Of a stretch of 64,000 nt of DNA, positions 1 through 11,224 are shown piece by piece. The position numbers and the translations under genes were made by a program. The notes below the pieces were generated by a model. That model did no database searches. It was given only the letters and a program-made list of their open reading frames with translations, and had not been told where the DNA came from. Each line of letters opens with the position of its first letter. Positions within the stretch are counted from its first letter, which is position 1. Origin of the DNA: Periplaneta americana (lineage: Eukaryota > Arthropoda > Insecta > Blattodea > Blattidae); the NCBI RefSeq assembly GCF_040183065.1, contig NC_091133.1:137565806-137629805 (forward strand), read 5' to 3'.

Positions 1-745
1 GGATCGCTAATATCGCCTCATTACAGGCAATGCAAAATAGTACCACAGTCTACTATATACAGTCACGAAGTTTGAGTTTTGAGGGTGCTAGAAACAATAG
101 ACTGTGACGGTTCTACTTTGCATTGCCTGTAATGAGGCGATATTAGCGATCCTAGTGATGAGCAACTATCTAATGTTTGCATATTTACTACGTATTGAGC
201 TTCGCGACTGTATATACTGGACTGTGATAGTACCGTCACAGTCTATTGTTTCTAGCACCCTCAAAACTCAAGCTTCTCGACTGTATATAGTAGACTGTGG
301 TCATATCGTAATATATACAGTCACGAAGCCCAATACATAGTAAATATGCATCCATGGATAGTTGCTAACCACTAGGATAGCTAATGTTGCCTTATTACAG
401 ACAATGCGAAATAGTACCGGCACAGTCTATTGTCCCTAGCACCCTCACAACTCAATAATCTTCGTGACTGTATATAGTAGACTGTCGTTATACTATTTTT
501 TTTTAACATGGGACCATTACAGTTAAACGGCTACAGTGCTATCACAGTCTACTACATACAGTCACGAAGCTTGAGTTTTGAGGGTGCTAGAAACAATAGA
601 CTGTGACGGTTCTATTTTGCATTGCCTGTAATGAGGCGATATTAGCGATCCTAGTGGTGAGCAACTATCTAATGTTTGCATATTTACTACGTATTGAGCT
701 TCGCGACTGTATATACTAGATTGTGGTGCTATGTTGCCAATATCA
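1..745. repeat. Cluster of short palindromic repeat units sharing a CACAGTCTA-type end
   Basis: Short modules recur here in both orientations. Bases about 1-45 are the near-exact reverse complement of about 110-152, forming a palindrome around a core bounded by CACAGTCTA and TAGACTGTG. A stretch of about 180 bp starting at 46 recurs directly at 545 (offset 499). Inverted copies of the same modules lie at about 230-300 and 360-490. No coding potential is recognisable. The design fits a MITE or fold-back element that inserted repeatedly into its own copies, but the superfamily is not identified and the left edge is cut by the window. Confidence 0.75.
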
Positions 746-1185
746 ACTACCACGCTATCAGCTGGTGCCATTGACGTTTGATGGTTGACGTTAAAATATT
801 CATTGACAATTTACGCGAAGGTAAAAAAAAAAATACAAAAATCGACAGAAAATGAAAGTCGAAACGTATCAATGTTAACATTGTGTGTACAATAAGAATG
901 CAGCACTACTGTCATGTCCCACCTTAAAAAAAAAAAAAAAAAAATACGGCAGCGCTCATCAGCACAGCGCACCCTCGGGCTAGCGTCTCTTAAGGTAGAA
1001 ACACATTATTGACACAGCACGGAATGTGATTTCCTGTGCTGTCACGTTCTGCATTCAATGTGTGGTATCCGTTTTCTCCATTTATTTATGTTGCTTAGAA
1101 TCACACTGTTCCCACGCCACGGACGCCACGTCCTCTCCAGTGTAGCACTCGTGCCATCACGTTTAGATTTTCTGTTGCACCGGAC
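746..1185. other. Non-coding stretch before the first hAT element
   Basis: No gene is visible. It contains a run of A near 927-942. From about 1091 to 1185 it holds the left copy of a flank sequence that appears again at 3956 onward, on the other side of the hAT element. Confidence 0.6.
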
Positions 1186-3955
1186 CAGTGGCGTATACTG
1201 GTTTAAGGGCCTGGGCTACCACTGACCCTATTATTACACAAAATATATTTTAAAGTCCCTATAATAAAATTCCTTACCCATTTATATATGAATTTCAGAC
1301 GTCTTGATTGGGACGAGAATACTTTGATGACTTCGTCATTGAAATTACAGTTGGGCCGCTTGCGAAGTTTCTGTAGAAATGACTTTTCAATGGACATCAG
1401 TGCCAAGCCGGATAAACGTTCTTGTGTATGAGTTGATCTACAGTAGGATTTTATTCTCTTCAACGCAGAAAATGTTCTTTCTACTGATGCTGACGTAGCT
1501 GGTATTGTCACAATTAATGTTGCCAATTTAAGGACTTCAGGAATAACTTGGTTCAGCTGGTTTTCATATATGGCAGATATTTCATGGATAGGTTTGTTCG
1601 AAAAATCAAAGACCTCTGCTGAATATATTACACTTAATTAATTTTTCAAACGTACTTGATCAAAGTGACTGTTATAGGACTGAAATAATTTGTTTAGTGC
1701 CTCATTCGGGAAGTTTTCTCTATAAGCAGAAAATTTTTGAGAATCTAGAAGATATGTGAACTGAAGCTTTCCATAATCAGAAAATCTGTCAGTAATTTCC
1801 ATGTGCATACGATCTAGTATGCTGTAGTACAGCTGCCTGTATTTCAATTCATCATCTCCTTTTCTTCGCTTTAATGGTGGTTCCATTGTATTGGCTGAAG
1901 AATTTTCATTTTCCATATTACTCCATATGGACGGAAACCCACTACATCTGAACTCGAATATAGTATTTTTTAACTTTGATACCTCTTGCAAGCAGTATGC
2001 TATGTCTAGACTTTGTCTGAAGAATATTGTAGAGCACATCTGTATGTGCGAACACTCTAGCATAGACTTCAAGAAGAAATATATTCTGAAACTGTGTGAA
2101 AAAATACAAATATCCTTGAGCCTGCACAATTACATCATCAAGCCAGTTTTCTTCAGAGTCATTACAAATGATATTTTCAAAGAAAGCAGTCAGTTGTTCT
2201 CTGTATTACTTTACTGTATTTACAAGCCGAGATGTAAAATTGCATCTAGTTGGTGCTACTTTTGGGAGTTTTTTTTTCATAAATTCTTGAGTTTTTCTGA
2301 TCTTTTAGGAGATGATGAGAAAAATGCAGCTAAACCCGACAGTGTTTTGAAAAAAAATGCGGCATTCTGGAATGGATGAAGTAGTTTGTTGCAAAACTAA
2401 ATTGAGAACATGGCTGGAACAATGGACAAATAGTGCTTGAGGATACTTTCCTTGAACTTTTGTTTTTAAGCCATTAATATTTCCCGCCATAACTGAAGCA
2501 CCATCGTATGTCTGTGCAATTAACTTATTGCCGACATTGTATTCTGCTATAACACCTTCCACATGCTGAAACCAAGCAGCAGCAGTTTTGCCCGAACTGA
2601 CATTTGTGAATCCTATAAACCGTTCTTGAACATTGGCAGTACTATCGACGTATCTTAAAACAGTGGACAATTGACTCTGATTAGAGCAGTCACTTGTTTC
2701 ATCAACAACAATGACCGCAAAAGGTGCTTCTTCTATTTCAGATTTTATGTTCTTTATCATAACCCAACTTATAGCAAATATTAAGTCATTATGAATTGCG
2801 GGAGAAGTACCACGAAATACTGTTGAACTCTCAAGATGATTGGCCAGTAAATGGTCAAATTCACTTAAGGAACTTAAATATTCAATATAATTTCCTCTAT
2901 TGTCTGATTCCACACTCTCATTATGATCCCGAAAAGCCAATTCTTGTTTTCCTAGAAAGCAGACTGTGTTAATAAGATGCAGTAAAATCTCCCGATTTTT
3001 TTTTGCACAGGAGCATTGTGTTGGTTGATATGTAGAGCTTTTTACTTATCTAGCTGTAAATCAATTCTTGTGTTCCCAAAGTTTGCAAAGTTCATGCTAC
3101 TACAAATATGAGCTTTTGATTTGTCGTGTTTTAGGACTGCCGTTCGAAGGGAGTTGATATTAGAAAAACCCTCTTTTGACCACACATTAGTTTCGCGGCT
3201 AAATAACAAACATGGCCAGCAAAATAGTTTAGACAGTTTAGAACTACCACACAACCAATTTCACTTACCATATGATGTTGAAGTGAAATGGTGTGTGTAC
3301 TCACGCTGTTTTTCTTTTACGTCCATGGACAAATTTAACTCAGGAGTTGGTTTTTCCATTTTTACAATTTCAACTTCCTCGTTGTATGTATGACGGTTAA
3401 AAGGCACTTTTAATAAACCTTCTATTACACAATCATTTTCAACACAAACCTCTCCAGAAACTTGTTCTGCCATATTTTTCACAATATCACTTAATTGGGA
3501 AATTAAAAACTTAATAATTCACAATTAATATAACTCTTAGACACTCGAACAAATCACAAATTTAAAATACTGCACTGCAAGAACACAATTACATTCATGA
3601 GCTAGCGTGCCAAGCGTACTGTTGCTTCGCGCCTGCGAAGAAACCGATCACGAGAGCGGCAACTCACCCGGCCTTACACTGCACGTTGGAAACAGAAGAG
3701 AGCGGGGGGGGGATGGGCGGTACGGTCACAGGCTACCTCACGTAGCAAGCGGTTTCTCCAGTGATGCCGCCTTGACAACTTGTTTCTTTTCGAGAGCAGA
3801 GAGCACATATAAATCTAACAATTACTTTAATTTTAATTACTGTGGTAGAACTAATAATACAGAATTATTATATTATGTTATATTATAAACTTTTTCTTTT
3901 GTAATTTCCTTGGGCTACCGCCGGTAGCCCCGGTAGTCCGCAGAATACACCCCTG
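1186..3955 (-). mobile_element. Full-length but decayed hAT transposon (ZMYM1-like transposase)
   Basis: The left end reads CAGTGGCGTATACTGG and the right end, reverse-complemented, reads CAGGGGTGTATTCTG: imperfect terminal inverted repeats of hAT type. Between them the minus strand encodes a hAT transposase in pieces. In order these are an N-terminal stretch (3482-3261), a cysteine-bearing TTF/BED-like zinc-finger stretch (3254-3042, FCWPCLLF), the catalytic domain (2940-2305), a middle part (about 2129-1638), and the C-terminal dimerisation region (1526-1203). No matching 8-bp target duplication flanks it: CACCGGAC on the left, TGCTTAGA on the right. The right end abuts a second copy of the sequence that flanks the left end. 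Confidence 0.85.
1203..3482 (-). pseudogene. hAT-family transposase, ZMYM1/DUF4371-like, broken
   Basis: This would be the enzyme that cuts and joins the hAT element's ends. Visible landmarks are the zinc-finger motif LFCWPCLLFSRE near 3200, the RNase-H-like core with IVVDETSDCSNQSQL (2700-2660) and AQTYDGASVMAG (about 2510), HCSSHVLNLVLQ at about 2390, and the C-terminal dimerisation motif TSASVERTFSALKRIKSYCR (1500-1430). Those motifs and their order are typical of the ZMYM1-like branch of hAT transposases. The frame breaks several times: at the zinc finger/catalytic junction near 3040-2940, near 2305-2130, and between 1638 and 1526. It cannot be read as one protein. A small intron could explain some gaps, but stops within homologous stretches favour decay. 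Confidence 0.82.
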
Positions 3956-4251
3956 TGCTTAGAAGCACACTGTTCCCACGCCACGGACGCCACGTCCTCT
4001 CCAGTGTAGCACTCGTGCCATCACATCAGGGGCGTATTTTGCGGGCTACCGGCGGTAGCCCAAGGAAATTACAAAAGAAAAAGTTTGTAATATAACATAA
4101 TATAATAATTTTATATTATTAGTTTTACCATAGTAATTAAAATTAAAGTAATTGTTAGATATATTTTGTGTAATAATAGGGTCAGCGGTAGCCCAAACCC
4201 TTTAACCAGTATACGTCACTGCATCACGTTTAGATTTTCTGTTGCACAGGA
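3956..4251. repeat. Second copy of the hAT flank sequence, interrupted by a MITE
   Basis: Bases 3956-4024 match about 1091-1163, and the match resumes after the MITE with GTTTAGATTTTCTGTTGCAC, also found at 1161-1180. The same host segment therefore lies on both sides of the large hAT element. This explains why that element lacks a target-site duplication of its own. Confidence 0.8.
4027..4221. mobile_element. 195-bp non-autonomous hAT derivative (MITE)
   Basis: It starts CAGGGGCGTATTTTGCGG and ends AGTATACGTCACTG. The 8-bp flanks CATCACAT (4019-4026) and CATCACGT (4222-4229) match at 7 of 8 positions, as expected for a hAT target duplication. Its first part matches the reverse complement of the right end of the 1186-3955 element (the GGCTACCGGCGGTAGCCC palindrome and beyond). 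Its last part matches the reverse complement of that element's left end (TTTTGTGTAATAATAGGGTC). It is that element with about 2.5 kb removed from the middle. Confidence 0.9.
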
Positions 4252-5095
4252 CATCAGTGGACGATGGAGAGCACGTGCAGTTTCATTATGGAGTAATACA
4301 TTATTGAAAAAGTAAAGCAACATGAATTTTTGTATAAGTTTAAGTTCTCTAATTACGGAGACTTCAATATGAGAAACAAAGGATGAGAGAAAATAGAAAG
4401 AGATTTGAATATGGGCGGGAATACTATAATTATGACAATTTATCCAGTATTATAGAGTGTTTCACTTTAAGAAAAAAACATTGAATATATGAAGGCTGTT
4501 CCCATCAACTATTCATAAATGTTTTCTTGAGAATTGGTAATTAATTAGTTCCTTTTAATTAATTGAACACAATTTCATTGAGAACTAGAGCGATTTTATG
4601 TGCTAAAATATTTTTACACTTCTAAAATTACCGTATATTTAATTTACGAAAAACGGGATAACAGCTAAATTGGTAGAATAACCTTCCGCTTTGTTCCCAA
4701 AGATCTCCACTATGGACTTCAACAGACAAGTGGGGGCGGTACAGTAGAGGCCAAGATTTCACACTGTTAAAACACGTACAACATTGTCTGCGATGTTTAG
4801 AAATATATGTATACTGCATGTAATATTCTATAATTAGACCTCGCATTTTAGGCTAAATGCCAATTTTTTCTGCAGGAATAAACTAACACTGTTGAAATAA
4901 CTTCAAGTTTTACACAAAATGTTAACATTTGGTATGGGCTTTATGGTGCGTAAAATACCTATTTATCCCCATTATGAGTTATTTTAAAGTTTTAGAGTAG
5001 AAAAATACCTATTTCTGTTTTGTTAATATGTGTTTTTAATTTTTCGTGTAGCAGGAATAGCCTTTATTAAAAATAATGTGTACAACTATCAGCCA
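4252..5095. other. AT-rich stretch without recognisable genes
   Basis: No exon, transposon protein or repeat family was recognised here. Short open frames on either strand are uninformative. Confidence 0.5.
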
Positions 5096-5097
5096 GT

Positions 5098-5295
5098 TTG
5101 TATTTGTTTTGGAGGACTGACTCGGGACTCTTAGAATGAGGGTGTTGAGGTGTATTGAAACAGGAGAACCCCGAGAAAAACTCCGCGCACCCGCTTTGTC
5201 CACCACAAATTTCTTCCTGGCTCAGATGGAATCGAACCCGGGTCCCTACGTTGAAAGGCAGGGAGACTAACCAATCCAACATGGGCGAGGTATTT
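5098..5295 (-). mobile_element. tRNA-derived SINE, diverged
   Basis: On the minus strand a tRNA-like head carries a B box in the form GGGTTCGATTCC (5228-5243 region) after TTGGATTGGTTAGTCTCCC. A body follows with CGGAGTTTTTCTCGGGGTTCTCC, split here as CGGAGTTTTTCTCGGGG plus TTCTCC. That body resembles the 'TTTTTTCCGGGGTTTTCC' body of the main SINE family of this window, so this is probably an older or related subfamily. No target duplication was identified. Confidence 0.6.
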
Positions 5296-5299
5296 TTAG

Positions 5300-6540
5300 T
5301 ACAGCAATGAAAGAGAAAGTTTTGGCTCAAAAACATTGTAATAATTTGTTTGTAGGAATGAAAAATTTCCCGGAAAGTAATAGGTTTCTTTGAGCACTTG
5401 AGCGGGCAGTAGGTATACAAAAGAACAGTGTTGCGTGGAAAAATAGAACCATTTTACAAGCGCAAAACTAAAAAAAGGTAAAGTCTCACAACAGAAAATT
5501 TAGGCCTATATTATTATCATTGATCATGATGTCCTGCAAAGCCAATAATTCATAATTATTATGAATAATATGTTGATAAGAAGTTAATAATTTATTAGTT
5601 TCATTGTAATATTGAGACGTATGTATCAGCAACCATACAGAGCAATGAGGCTAATGAATTCATTAATAATAAGTTGATTATTCATAATTTAAGACATAAT
5701 AAAATGAAGTTTCTAATCACAGTAACTTTTTACTGTCTTTATCACTCTATCCAGTGATATTTAATATTCACCAATTATTTGCATCATTATAGTTATTGTA
5801 GTTTGAGCGGATAAAAAATATTTAGGTGCCAAAAATCGTATTTCCAGCTGCCTAAAATTGTATTTTTAGTGTCTAAACTGTATTTTAATGCCAATTTTTT
5901 TTTATTATTTAATACCCTAGTTCAGGTACCTAAAAGCTGGTTAATGGTCGAACTATATCCGAAGTTTAATATTGTAATGTACTTATATAAAATATAATGT
6001 ATGTTTTTTTCCAGAAATCATTATGGCATTAATAGATTTTTTTTTCAATCATCTGGACTCGACGTGCCTATTTTGTGCGATAAACTGTACATGTTGGGAA
6101 GAGAGTGAGACAGAGATACTGCACCTCACTCTTTCTTCTAATGGAGACATCTTGCGGCAACAATGTACTAAGCAGGACCCATAAGACCAATGCTTTTTTC
6201 TCAACGTGGAATCCTCTATAATAACTAAATCATTGACTGAACTAACCTTTTTATTTCATTAATTATTATTATTATAGTGGGTACATCAGTGTATATGTGA
6301 CCATACATATAAAGTGACATGGCGTGGCGATAATGTGCACACAACGCAGCACAGCATGTGTCTTCCAATTTATATGATCTCACAGGAGAACACATGCCGT
6401 GGCAATAATGTGTTTCTACCTTTACACGTGGATAAGAGACTGCACTATGGTGCATTCGTGGCCACTGGCGGGGGTATGCTCTCTTCCTCTTCCTGCTGCA
6501 CGACAGGGCATATTATGTTGCACTGTTTACCCTTTACAGT
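5300..6540. other. AT-rich stretch without recognisable genes
   Basis: Nothing coding was recognised. The region is rich in A/T and in short self-complementary stretches such as around 5545-5600, with no clear terminal repeats. Confidence 0.5.
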
Positions 6541-7446
6541 ACCCATTTGTATTGTATTGTATTGTATTGTATTTATTAACATTCCATGGTATTCATACAT
6601 TGCTTTACAGCTTGAATATGGAACAAGTCAAAAAACTGAATACTATTATAAAGTCTTAATTTATAGTCACAGTCTAGATGAAATATATACAGAAGGGATT
6701 TACAATACAGTCTACTAGTACAACACAAAGTTTTAGTATCAATTGCATGAAGCGTTATTGAATGTCATGGATTCACCTACAGAATAGAAGGCGTGAGAAA
6801 TTAGGTACTTCTTTAATTTGGCCCTAAATAATCGTATGTTTTGAGTTTCATTTTTTATATTGATAGGGAGGCTATTAAAAATTTTTACTGCCATATAACG
6901 CACTCCTTTTTGATAGCACGATAGACTTGCCGATGGAGTATGAAAGTCATTTTTTTGTCGTGTATTTATGCTGTGAACTGTTGAATTAGTTACAAAGTTT
7001 TCACGATTACATACGAGGAAGACTATTAATGAAAAGATATACTGACAAGCCATGGGCATTATTTGTAGTTTTTTGAAAATAGTCCTACAAGATTCCCTAG
7101 AATTGGCACCTACTATTATTCTAATTACTCTTTTTTGTAATAGAAATATATTGTTACTATCTGTGGAATTTCCCCAGAATATTATTCTAAAACTCATTAC
7201 CGAGTGGAAGTATGCAAAGTATATTGTTTTTAAGGTATTAATATTTACTATCTTTTGCATAGATCTAATAGCAAAACAAGCTGAATTTAGTTTGGGGGTA
7301 ATTTCTTTAATATAATTTTTCCAATTTAACACATTATCGATTTTTAAGCCAAGAAATTTGGTTGTCGTTTCTAATAGGGATCTGTTGTTAATTATTGCGC
7401 TAGAAATTTGAGAGGTTGAAATATTTGTCAGTGAAGATACTGGCAC
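6541..7446 (-). pseudogene. 3' part of a CR1/jockey-like LINE reverse transcriptase
   Basis: The open frame 7446-6739 encodes the region downstream of the reverse transcriptase active site of a non-LTR retrotransposon. It contains FLGLKIDNVLNWKNYI, then a thumb-like FAIRSMQKIVN, then QKRVIRIIVGANSRESCR, then a C-terminal FNSLPINIKNE. This order is standard for the 3' end of jockey/CR1 ORF2. The frame is open for 235 codons, so this copy is fairly young. A (TTGTA)n tract at about 6547-6572 on the + strand is the probable 3' tail. The catalytic upstream half is absent, consistent with 5' truncation; the 5' boundary was not defined. Confidence 0.85.
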
Positions 7447-7559
7447 AGTTTCTGCTTTAGGGATAAAGCCTGTATCTTGTATTTTATCTTTTACATCAAG
7501 CAGATGTGATTTTAAAATCTTTGCAATTATTGTATCTTTAATATAAAATAACTTATACG

Positions 7560-8650
7560 TAGTTTGCTTTAAAATTTAGCACATTCCTCGAACAATGAAA
7601 ACCATTGCTTGGTTTGCAAATGGTACTTCTGAAACTTTTACGTCAGTTGAAGTTTGTTGATTAGACCTATTTATACCTAATTCAATGAATCCCTCAAAGA
7701 GTATGTTTTAGCATTATAAGTTATGTTTTCCTTCAACGACATTTTATCTTCAACAATAATAGTTACAACCTTTTCATTCAATGGTACAATATCGGATTTT
7801 ATTTTTAATAATTAATTGTAGAATAGTGCGATTTATACCGGGGCCTATACCAAATTCATGAAGTCAATTTTTGACTTATCTAAGTTTTGGTAAACATAAT
7901 TTCTTCTTAGAAATCTTTAGCCTTGAGGTGAACATTAATGGAATGTCCTTTTTTTTTTTAAGCACACTTGTGACTAATGAATTCATTATCTTGAACAATT
8001 TTAATTAAATCGGCATTCAAATATGCTCTGTTCAGAGCTGTCATTTCCGCTTGAGTAAGTTTTTATTTTTCAAGATTTCTTTCATCGTAAAAAAATGATC
8101 TTAATTTAGTGAAGTATTAATAATGCCTTTAAAGTATAAGACTAGGCAAATTATTTGTCAGAATAACTACCTGAATCACTTATTACGAAAAAACATGGGT
8201 CCACTTTCTTCACAAAAACAACAATTCACATTTTTATGTTACACATGCCAAGACACACTATCCGGATAAAAAAGTAAAGACTTTCAATTTTTTACACGGA
8301 GAAACTATAAAGAAATTATGTTTTATATGAACAATGTAAAGTAGACTTATGCAGTTTAGTAACTGTTTCAGTTAACATAAAGAATGTCATTGCTAATGCA
8401 CTATCTAATTACACGATGGAGAAGTATCATCTGTTGTTTTTGTCTGACATCAGAAAACCTGTAGCCTCCTCGATGCAAGATCTAATGTGTTTATTTGGGA
8501 CCTTTGCGGTTCTTTCATTGTGCTTTTATTTTGACTCATATTTTCGGAAGAATGAGCTGTTAAATTCAGTGAAGGAATAACTATTAATTCAGTCTGTTAT
8601 TAAAAACAAAGTCGGAATATGTACGATAAGACTTTATGTTAAATTCTAAT
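7560..8650. other. Stretch without recognisable genes
   Basis: AT-rich sequence with no recognised exon or element end. The sequence just upstream (7447-7560) may belong to the preceding LINE. Confidence 0.45.
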
Positions 8651-8664
8651 GTACCGGTACCTTA

Positions 8665-9258
8665 TTTACATGTTTCGACCTTTTTATGGGTCATCCTCAG
8701 AACTCGTCGTTGTTGGTCTTGGCGCCTCTTGTTTTGTTTCCTGTGAGGGTGTGTTCGTGTGGTGTAATGTAGAGTCAAAGAGTGTGTGTGTTCTGAAATT
8801 GAATTGTGTGTTGAGAATTTCGTTGGGGTGTGTTTTCGTGTGTCTGTATATTTCGTATTGTTCTAGTGTGTTTAGTTTCTGGCTTTTTGGTTGGATGTGT
8901 AGTATTTCCATGACTGTGTTGATGTCTCTGGGGTGTGGTTAGCATTTGTGATTTGTTCTGCATATGTGGAGTTGCTTTGTAATTTTGTTATGGCTATGAT
9001 GTGTTCCTTGTAACGTGTTTGAAATTATCTGCCTGTCTGTCCTATGTAGAAGTTGTTGCAGGCGTCACATTTGAGTTTGTATACGCCTGTGTGGTTGTAT
9101 TTGTTTGTTTGTGTTGTTTTTGTGTTGAAATGTTTTTGTAGAGTGTTATTTGTTCTGTACGCGATGTTGTAATTTAATTTCTTGAATGAGGTTGCAATTT
9201 TGTGTGTGTTTTTGTTTTCGTATGTTAATGTGATGTGTTTTTTGTGTTCTTGTGTTGA
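8665..9258 (-). mobile_element. Penelope-like element fragment (GIY-YIG end)
   Basis: On the minus strand, about 9095-9030 reads GVYKLKCDACNNFYIGQTGR, the signature of the GIY-YIG endonuclease domain that ends Penelope-like retroelements, followed by FQTRYKEH. The + strand is strongly G+T rich (the coding strand is A+C rich), the same unusual composition as the longer Penelope-like copy at 28.4-30.3 kb, whose matching region is closely similar. Only the C-terminal portion is present; the reverse transcriptase is missing. The left end carries the segment TTTTATGGGTCATCCTCAG, typical of the tail region of such elements. Confidence 0.85.
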
Positions 9259-9734
9259 CTCATTTCATAGCACATTTCACTATTATAGGTGAATTACAGT
9301 TCTCCTTCATGACGAAGTTACAGCAATGAGCATCACAATGCACATAGCTAACCAAAGGCTGTTTGTGAATATTATTATGATAAATTGAATACCTTTATTG
9401 ACCCCACTTATGTTTCCAACCCTATCATAAGCCTGTCCTCCGAAGATTGGCCAATGGTAGTTGTAGTCTCATGAGAGCATCACAATGAGTGATGCTATGG
9501 CTTCATCAGTGGTTAAAGCAGTTTGGTTTGTAAAATCCCACAAAAAAAGATTGGCCTCCAATTCAAAACATATTTTTCATCTTTTTTACTGAGTAAATTA
9601 GCTTCCCTCAGAACTATTTTGCGGAAAATTATTGGGGGGATGGGTCACCGTGACGTCCATGCAAACAACTGCCACCCATTGCACTCCACTACTTACCAGG
9701 ACTATACACAGTTTGTTTACGATTAGAATACATC

Positions 9735-10960
9735 CCGCCATGCTGGAAACACTCCAAAGCATCCTAACCATCAATTATATATACCAATCAGCTTGACAAC
9801 TGCTATTGCCAAATAAATGACAAAAGTGGATGCATCATGTCCATATGCGCGAATGGGATCCGGCCACTTAGGTGCTCGTTCCCATTGAGCAGACATCACG
9901 TCATCTCGTTGTGCATTCGACACGGTATGGATAGACACCATGAAACTTTAACTCTCCACCTTTCCCACGAGCTGTCCAGCGCCATATTGAACCGAATGGA
10001 ACAGGTGAGACTCGGAAGGAGTGACCTATCTCAATCCTTCTGAATCGAAGTTGGGGTCTCACAAGGCTCCATCCTCTCTCCAATCCTTTACAAAATATTA
10101 GTTTCCAATATACTTTTTTTTTTTTTTTTATTTTAGTAGGTTATTTTACGACGCTTTCAACATCTTAGGTCATTTAGCGTCTGAATGAGATGAAGGTGTT
10201 AATGCGGGTGAAATGAGTCCGGGATCCAGCACCTAAAGTTACCCAGCATTTGCTCATATTGGGTTGAGGAAAAACCCCGGAAAAAACCTCAACCAGGTAA
10301 CTTTCCCCGACCAGGAATCGAACCCAGGCTACCTGGTTTCGCAGCTAGACGCGCTAGCCGTTACTCCACAGGTGTGGACTCCAATATACACACTCCCACC
10401 AGCCAACATACTGGACTCGCCCAATATTCAGATGATATTGCATAATGGACAACACACCCCCACTTAGCCTCCGTCAGAGTACACTTAAATAACACACTTT
10501 GTGGCACATAGAAATAAACACCCACAACATACAAACGTGCGTGTTTCGTCCTCCCTTCATTCCCGAACAATAGACAGAAATCCATCCTGTACAACCTTTG
10601 GTACAACCCATGTCCTCTCCAGCATCATCCCAATCAATTCCAAGCTCTCATGGATAAAACTAGCCAACAGTATCTGCAATAAGCTACCTTAATGCCCAGG
10701 CTGCTCCACTGCCACTGTACAAAGTACTCATTCGATCCCTCTGCATGCACCCTTCCCTTTTCTAGTTCAAGCTGCACCCTTCCAGAGGCTTAAGTTCGAG
10801 GCAAGGGTGAGGTGAGACATATCCTTCAGACCACTGCCATGCTCTCCCCAGACAAAGCAACAACCATACCAGATACAGACGGACAAAAGCACAACCACTC
10901 TTCATACATGTACAGACAATTAATTTACAACAAATACACTCTCACAGTGAGCAACAGACA
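9735..10960 (+). pseudogene. Decayed jockey-like LINE, interrupted by a SINE
   Basis: Reverse transcriptase landmarks occur in order on the + strand but in different frames. They are YIPISLTTAIAK (about 9777-9815), CAFDTVWIDTM (9911-9943, motif A with its Asp), VGVSQGSILSPILYKI (10049-10096, motif B), and QYSDDIA (about 10420-10440, the YADD-type motif C). A SINE (10105-10378) sits between motifs B and C. Stops and frame changes are frequent, so this is an old, dead copy. Sequence from 10440 to about 10960 is probably the remaining 3' part, but no motif confirms it. Confidence 0.75.
10105..10378 (-). mobile_element. tRNA-derived SINE (main family), inserted in a LINE
   Basis: Read on the minus strand, it has a tRNA-like head (GGAGTAACGGCTAGCGCGTC, then a B box within GGGTTCGATTCCTGG), a body with GGTTTTTTCCGGGGTTTTTC, and a tail GCGTCGTAAAATAACCTAC followed by an A-rich run. 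Three similar copies lie at 19727, 43207 and 45911 and a related one at 38787, which defines the family by internal comparison. Confidence 0.9.
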
Positions 10961-11224
10961 TGCTCTACTCATGCATCCACCTAACACAACAGAATGACAC
11001 TGGAGAAACTAACCACATACAACAATACTACACAATGTGTCGCAATTGGCCCGCACATTTACTGCTCTCAGGATCACAGAGAGGCTATGGTAAATCATCA
11101 CATCCCCAACAGCTTGACCGCTAACAAGTAAACACAAACACCTGCCTAATAACAAACAAGAAATACTGGACAGATGAATATGTAGAAGAGCTATATGAGA
11201 CAGGGAATCGTTCAGTTGACTTAG

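Noticed and set aside
8649..8942. Open frames on the + strand opposite the Penelope-like copies (also 28773-29054, 29090-29431, 29560-29742), which look like Cys/Val-rich membrane proteins
   Set aside because: They are antisense shadows of the Penelope-like coding strand, produced by its T+G-rich complement.
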